DNA of 64,000 nucleotides from Giardia muris. Taxonomy: Eukaryota > Fornicata > Diplomonadida > Hexamitidae. The number at the start of each line of letters is the position of its first letter. The stretch's first letter is position 1. The translations under genes were made by a program, and so were the position numbers. The stretch is from the NCBI GenBank assembly GCA_006247105.1, contig CM016926.1, forward strand, positions 372,001 through 436,000, given 5' to 3'. Of this stretch, positions 60,178 through 64,000 are shown piece after piece. The notes below the pieces were generated by a model. It was not told the origin of the DNA, ran no database searches, and saw only the letters and a list, made by a program, of their open reading frames with translations.

Positions 60178-63098
60178 TCCTCTTCTTGATTGGTAAGAAG
60201 TACTGAACCGAAAAGAAGCTCGGAGGCATCTCTCCCACACGGCTCGCCAGAGCGTGCTAATAACCGAACGAAGGTGCGGATAACAACATCTATGGATGCA
60301 ACCTTTTGAGACAGCAGCAACTGGAAAAGTTTGATGAGTTCCAAGACGATACTCGGGACTAAGTATGTGGTATCTGTCAAGACCACCCCATATGCCGCCT
60401 TCCTTTGCGATTGTACTGGTGCATGAGAGATCGCAAGGATACGGAAATATAAGCTCTCGGGGATAAGACTATCAGGAAACGAGCATAAAAGATCGACGAT
60501 GGCATGCATTACACTCGTCGGATGTACCGCTCGGTCGATTTGGGTCGTCCCAGGGGTGAGGACTACGGGTTGAAAGAGAGGTGATAAGCCGAAGACATTC
60601 TTCATAGTATAGGACAGTAGTCTTTCAAACTCCCGTTGAAGATCATCCCTTAAATTCACGACGGACGAGGAAATGGGTAGGCTCATGAACGCCTCAAGGC
60701 CATTAATCGCACGAGCATAGAAATATATCATATATGCCTCACGTTCTAGACCATCCGATATCAGACTTAGGAATGGGGTACATCCTTGCAAAGTCAACCC
60801 GTTCAGATAGGTTTGGAGCAATTCGGACGCGGTTCCACCCAACCGTATTGAAAGAACAACCGCTGCAATCTGTTGTGGTCCTGCCACGGATATGTTAGCG
60901 AAAAGTATGTCTGCGGCTCCTGACGTCATAAGCTGACAGGCAGTGATATCAAACGCCCCTTTCGTGTTTTCAATTACCGTCTGTTGAAAGTAGACGCGTG
61001 CGGCGGAGATGAGAGGGGGAATCATGTCTAGCTTTGGAGTCCGATTACCTAGGCCCATCCATTGTGCGAGCGGGTGCAATAAGGCGCTTTGATATGCGCA
61101 CTCTATGTCCTCTGATGCGATTATATTGTATCTTGTGGAGGTTCCAAGCTTCATCCCGGATACGAAAACAAGACGTATGTGTAAAGCCCATGGAGCCTCT
61201 ATGAATCGTTGTAACACGAAGGCGCGCTTGTTCTCCACGCTGACCAAGGAGAGGTTTGGATCGTTCAAGGCAGAAGGGAAACGAGTATTGATTATGGAGG
61301 TGAAGAACTGCTCCTGTGCATCCCTACGCTCGATGAGATAAAAGTTAAAGAGCCAATGGAAACGGACATACGCGGCAGATTTATGCGGTATCACTAAGAA
61401 ATCCGGACGCAAAAAGATCCATGGGGGAGTCACCGAACGATCCAAGATCAAGGTGCATGCGGAAACGGGATGGTTATTTGTGAGCAGTACGTCTTGATAA
61501 TGCAGGGTACCGTAACGAACAACCCCAAAGTCAATTGAATTTGTCGATAACGAATACCTGGGTTTCAGTTCGGCATCTATGATGTTGATATTACGCCTTA
61601 CCGCTTCCTCTTCCACTCGTAACTTCTCCCCATCAACACTACGGATAGTGAGCGAGCCGATGAACCAGACCGGTCTATGATCACTTAGCTTGAGTTGAGG
61701 ATAAGAGGTGTAGTTATGAGACACCACTTGATGATCGGGTGAGATTGTCCGGAAGAGGATTCGATCACAATAGGCGGGTACGCGAGGCTTATTTGCCTCT
61801 GGGTCGCACTCATATCGATCCAAGTCCATATCGGGTTTTGTATCTGTCAAGACCGAGAATAAGTCCATTCCTGGTTGTAGTTTGGGAGCGCTTTCAGACA
61901 CCCCTTTCTTCTCCAGTTTATCCATAGTGAGAAGCTTATATGTGGGATCGAAGTGGATAGGTGCCTCGCTGAACCCATATAAATAACTACAAATAGGGAC
62001 TGGTGTTCGGAGATATTCCTCATAATAAGGGACTGCTTGGTCAATAGGTCCTGATTCCGAGTCATCGCAATCAGAGTCATCAATGCTTCGATCGGGTGCC
62101 AATTCATCCGACTCAATAGAATCCATGGCAGACTTTCCATTTCCATCCACAAAGAGGGCATCATCGATCGCATACGTTGGAATGTAAGTTGGTGCGTGAA
62201 GAGCATTGAGTTGTAATGATAGCTGATCAATGCTTAGGAATATTTCTCTACCCTTCGTCTTATCATGAAGAAAGTCCTCTAGGATGAGATGGGGAGGATG
62301 TGAAAAGGTTTGAAGACGATAGTTAAGATCTCCTAAAAGGAAGACAACATCATGCCCACGGAAGAGCTTGGGGAACATTGGGTTAAGTACGTCACCTGTC
62401 GTGCTTTTCTTCAACGTAAACTGAGGGTTGAGCGACCCGTCGGGAAGTAAATAATCATCCAACGAATCTATTCCAGGCCGAGACTCAGTTTGATATCGAC
62501 TGAAGAGGGTAGTTCCAGAAGGCGGGGGTGACATATCTAGACGTGTTGCAATACGATATAGATCTTGATTCCGTTTTCTTGCGCCTCCATGGCCACGATC
62601 AGCAGCTAGGTGTAGGTTTGCAAATAAGATACGAGTGTCAGCCACTCTTAAGGTCAAGGCTACTGTCCCCTTATTACCTCCACGACCCCAAAGCCCAACT
62701 CCACAAGTGGCATATTTCTCAACAGTAGTTATGTTCTGAATGGAGGAATGTACACCTAGAATAAGTAGTAGTCCCATCATCTGTTTGGAAGTAATACTAT
62801 AAGCTTGTCCTAGTGCCAAAGAAACCGCCTCGATCCAAGGGGTGGCACGTGCCGTCTCTCCAGACATCAATGCCTTCGTTGACATGTCGACCTCTTGAAG
62901 GCCTATCACGCAGATGTGCGCCCCTAAGGCTGGGGTAAGCCAGTCCTTGAGTAAGGAGGACTGGGGAAGCTTCTTCGTCCCGACGTTATAAGTCCCGACG
63001 AAGATGGTTGCTTGTTGGTAGAGAGAAATCTTCGGCGCACGAAGGAAGAGTTGGCGATGGAAGTAGGAGACCTGATCATACATCTCCCCTATGTCCAT
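60174..63098 (-). CDS. OCRL/INPP5B-type inositol polyphosphate 5-phosphatase with ASH and RhoGAP-like regions
   Basis: 974 residues from the ATG at 63096-63098, preceded by AATAAA. IPPc motifs: FVGTYNVG, CVIGLQEVD, NKGTVALTL, LFANLHLAA, VVFLLGDLNYRL, PAYCDRILFR and LSDHRPVWF. The catalytic Asn, Asp and His of the endonuclease-like fold are kept. An acidic insert sits at ~326-356 (DDSDCDDSESG). An ASH-like region follows at ~505-620 (YSLSTNSIDFGVVRYG), and the C-terminal ~300 residues are helical like the inactive RhoGAP of OCRL. Expected substrate is PI(4,5)P2 at membrane traffic sites. Confidence 0.9.
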   Translation of the reverse strand: MDIGEMYDQVSYFHRQLFLRAPKISLYQQATIFVGTYNVGTKKLPQSSLLKDWLTPALGAHICVIGLQEVDMSTKALMSGETARATPWIEAVSLALGQAYSITSKQMMGLLLILGVHSSIQNITTVEKYATCGVGLWGRGGNKGTVALTLRVADTRILFANLHLAADRGHGGARKRNQDLYRIATRLDMSPPPSGTTLFSRYQTESRPGIDSLDDYLLPDGSLNPQFTLKKSTTGDVLNPMFPKLFRGHDVVFLLGDLNYRLQTFSHPPHLILEDFLHDKTKGREIFLSIDQLSLQLNALHAPTYIPTYAIDDALFVDGNGKSAMDSIESDELAPDRSIDDSDCDDSESGPIDQAVPYYEEYLRTPVPICSYLYGFSEAPIHFDPTYKLLTMDKLEKKGVSESAPKLQPGMDLFSVLTDTKPDMDLDRYECDPEANKPRVPAYCDRILFRTISPDHQVVSHNYTSYPQLKLSDHRPVWFIGSLTIRSVDGEKLRVEEEAVRRNINIIDAELKPRYSLSTNSIDFGVVRYGTLHYQDVLLTNNHPVSACTLILDRSVTPPWIFLRPDFLVIPHKSAAYVRFHWLFNFYLIERRDAQEQFFTSIINTRFPSALNDPNLSLVSVENKRAFVLQRFIEAPWALHIRLVFVSGMKLGTSTRYNIIASEDIECAYQSALLHPLAQWMGLGNRTPKLDMIPPLISAARVYFQQTVIENTKGAFDITACQLMTSGAADILFANISVAGPQQIAAVVLSIRLGGTASELLQTYLNGLTLQGCTPFLSLISDGLEREAYMIYFYARAINGLEAFMSLPISSSVVNLRDDLQREFERLLSYTMKNVFGLSPLFQPVVLTPGTTQIDRAVHPTSVMHAIVDLLCSFPDSLIPESLYFRILAISHAPVQSQRKAAYGVVLTDTTYLVPSIVLELIKLFQLLLSQKVASIDVVIRTFVRLLARSGEPCGRDASELLFGSVLLTNQEED

Positions 63099-63102
63099 TT
63101 TA

Positions 63103-63108
63103 TTTACA
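63103..63108 (-). terminator. Poly(A)-type hexamer TGTAAA containing the stop
   Basis: The 294-residue gene ends GCATGTAAATAAAATG on the minus strand; TAA (63104-63106) is inside TGTAAA and the next ATG follows. Confidence 0.4.
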
Positions 63109-63988
63109 TGCACTCATCTTCATTGGCTTGCCCCTCATGGGTCCGGATGACGGGGAGTGTGGATGTGAGGATGACGTTATCCATGATCGATGGGGCCTTC
63201 GATGGCATGACCTGTTGCGGTGCTGTGAAAAGCATACCTATCGAAAAGGCCTCGTCTCGCCCCGTCAGTGACTGGTTCAAATAATGATCGGGAGGCTGGA
63301 ATAGCTCCGTGACTGAAGGCTTTTCAGCAAATGGAGAGTGTCCCTTTGTCGAGTTTGGTTCCTGAACTGTCTGTGGGCTATGAGAGACTTCAGGGGCTTG
63401 TCCAATCTGTCTGTAATCATCTGGTGCATTATCTCGACCCGCATGAGGATACTGTTGCGATGGCGTTATGGATACGTATGTTGGCGAGCCAAGTCGAGAT
63501 AGATTGAATTGTGTGTCCTGAATGGGAGTAACCACTGAAGGTGATACCTTCCGTTGATATCTAGACCCGTTCAATTGAGGAAGATGATCTGGAGCATTCT
63601 TCTGCAAATGGATTGGAGGTTGAGCTAGTCCTTGTAGCCCATCGTATGGGAAGCTATACATTACGTTGATGGCCGTGTCTGTCTGATGGATCGTGCATGG
63701 GATCTGAGGGAGGTAGATATTTAAGGCGGCTGCGGCATCCCGATTCGCCTCTATATTTGTTTCATGCAATAAGTGCGGAGACATACAAGTATCCGCCCGT
63801 TGCATTGCCAGTTGCTCGTCCTCGATCTCTCGAGACTGGGTGTGCCGAACCGATGTGTTGACACCTGCAGAGACATTCCTCTGGCGTGAGCTCTGGAGTG
63901 CTGATGACAATTGAGCATTGGCAAGCTCCCTTGGAGTTCTGAAGCTCTGTTGGAGTTGAGGAATGTCGAGTTGGTTATAGGAAGTCAT
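63104..63988 (-). CDS. Low-complexity protein of unknown function, 294 residues
   Basis: ATG at 63986-63988. Gln/Ser/Pro/His-rich throughout, with no clear folded domain: MTSYNQLDIPQLQQSFRTPRE, HLLHETNIEANRD, then NAPDHLPQLNGSRYQRKVSPS. A weak helical block sits near 20-55. No signal peptide, membrane span or Cys cluster. Such disordered proteins are often regulators or adaptors. It lies 5 bp upstream of the OCRL-like gene on the same strand, so it could be read from the same transcript, but that is not shown. No family recognised. Confidence 0.55.
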   Translation of the reverse strand: MTSYNQLDIPQLQQSFRTPRELANAQLSSALQSSRQRNVSAGVNTSVRHTQSREIEDEQLAMQRADTCMSPHLLHETNIEANRDAAAALNIYLPQIPCTIHQTDTAINVMYSFPYDGLQGLAQPPIHLQKNAPDHLPQLNGSRYQRKVSPSVVTPIQDTQFNLSRLGSPTYVSITPSQQYPHAGRDNAPDDYRQIGQAPEVSHSPQTVQEPNSTKGHSPFAEKPSVTELFQPPDHYLNQSLTGRDEAFSIGMLFTAPQQVMPSKAPSIMDNVILTSTLPVIRTHEGQANEDECM

Positions 63989-64000
63989 CTTATCTGGCCT

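Noticed and set aside
1..64000. Hexamitid alternative code (TAA/TAG as Gln)
   Set aside because: Reading frames of clear proteins end at TAA, TAG and TGA at family-expected lengths, so the standard code fits.
1..64000. Bacterial or viral origin of the window
   Set aside because: CCT2, AMPK beta, TRM11, SUN, kinesins and p24 are eukaryotic, and no viral or phage genes or integration marks are visible.

Overview
This window reads as nuclear DNA of a Giardia-type diplomonad, perhaps a species other than G. intestinalis such as G. muris; the species is a guess, as no identity search could be run. The evidence is almost continuous intron-free genes on both strands and many ankyrin-only proteins of the Giardia 'protein 21.1' kind. 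ATGs are often preceded by short A/T-rich tracts. Poly(A)-type hexamers AGTRAA or TGTAAA often contain the stop codon. TAA, TAG and TGA all act as stops, which argues against the hexamitid code. The eukaryotic core genes include CCT2, bystin, TRM11, kleisin, SUN and kinesins. No tRNA, rRNA, CRISPR or insertion sequence was recognised.

Layout. 1-6.7 kb: start of an MFS transporter, an LRR protein, an IFT22-like GTPase, a PH-domain protein and two ankyrin proteins. 7-14.9 kb: a receptor-like membrane protein with a pseudokinase-like tail, bystin, a SAC1-type phosphatase and a cathepsin B-like protease. 15-25 kb: CCT2, an unknown protein, AMPK beta, a SUN protein, a degenerate kinesin-like protein, a bacterial-type PGP synthase, PP2C and CFAP298. 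25-35 kb: an unknown protein, an ARM-repeat protein, a small Cys-rich protein, two tail-to-tail kinesins and an ankyrin protein. 35-46.9 kb: a large ankyrin protein, TRM11, a possible PTH2 relative, a phospholipase B-like protein, an unknown pair, RSPH9, an ARL13-like GTPase, Cwc2 and an MCRS1-like FHA protein. 46.9-64 kb: an unknown 759-residue protein, a Rad21/Rec8-type kleisin, a tiny membrane ORF, a 1005-residue ankyrin protein, a 1412-residue coiled-coil protein, a small coiled-coil protein, a p24 protein, a tail-anchored protein, an OCRL-type 5-phosphatase and a low-complexity protein.

The genes fall into a few working groups. IFT22, CFAP298, RSPH9, the ARL13-like protein and the kinesins belong to cilia and the cytoskeleton. 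The SAC1-like and OCRL-like phosphatases, the PH protein and the PGP synthase belong to lipid signalling and membrane lipid synthesis. CCT2, bystin, TRM11 and Cwc2 are housekeeping. SUN, kleisin, the MCRS1-like and the importin-like proteins are nuclear. Neighbours do not form functional operons; spacing looks driven by compactness. Eight divergent pairs have start codons only 4-19 bp apart, and three convergent pairs overlap at their stops.

Start codons were placed at ATG by hand. In many genes this shortens the longest reading frame, whose upstream part opens with TTG or GTG. Domain calls rest on motif recognition by eye, without database support.
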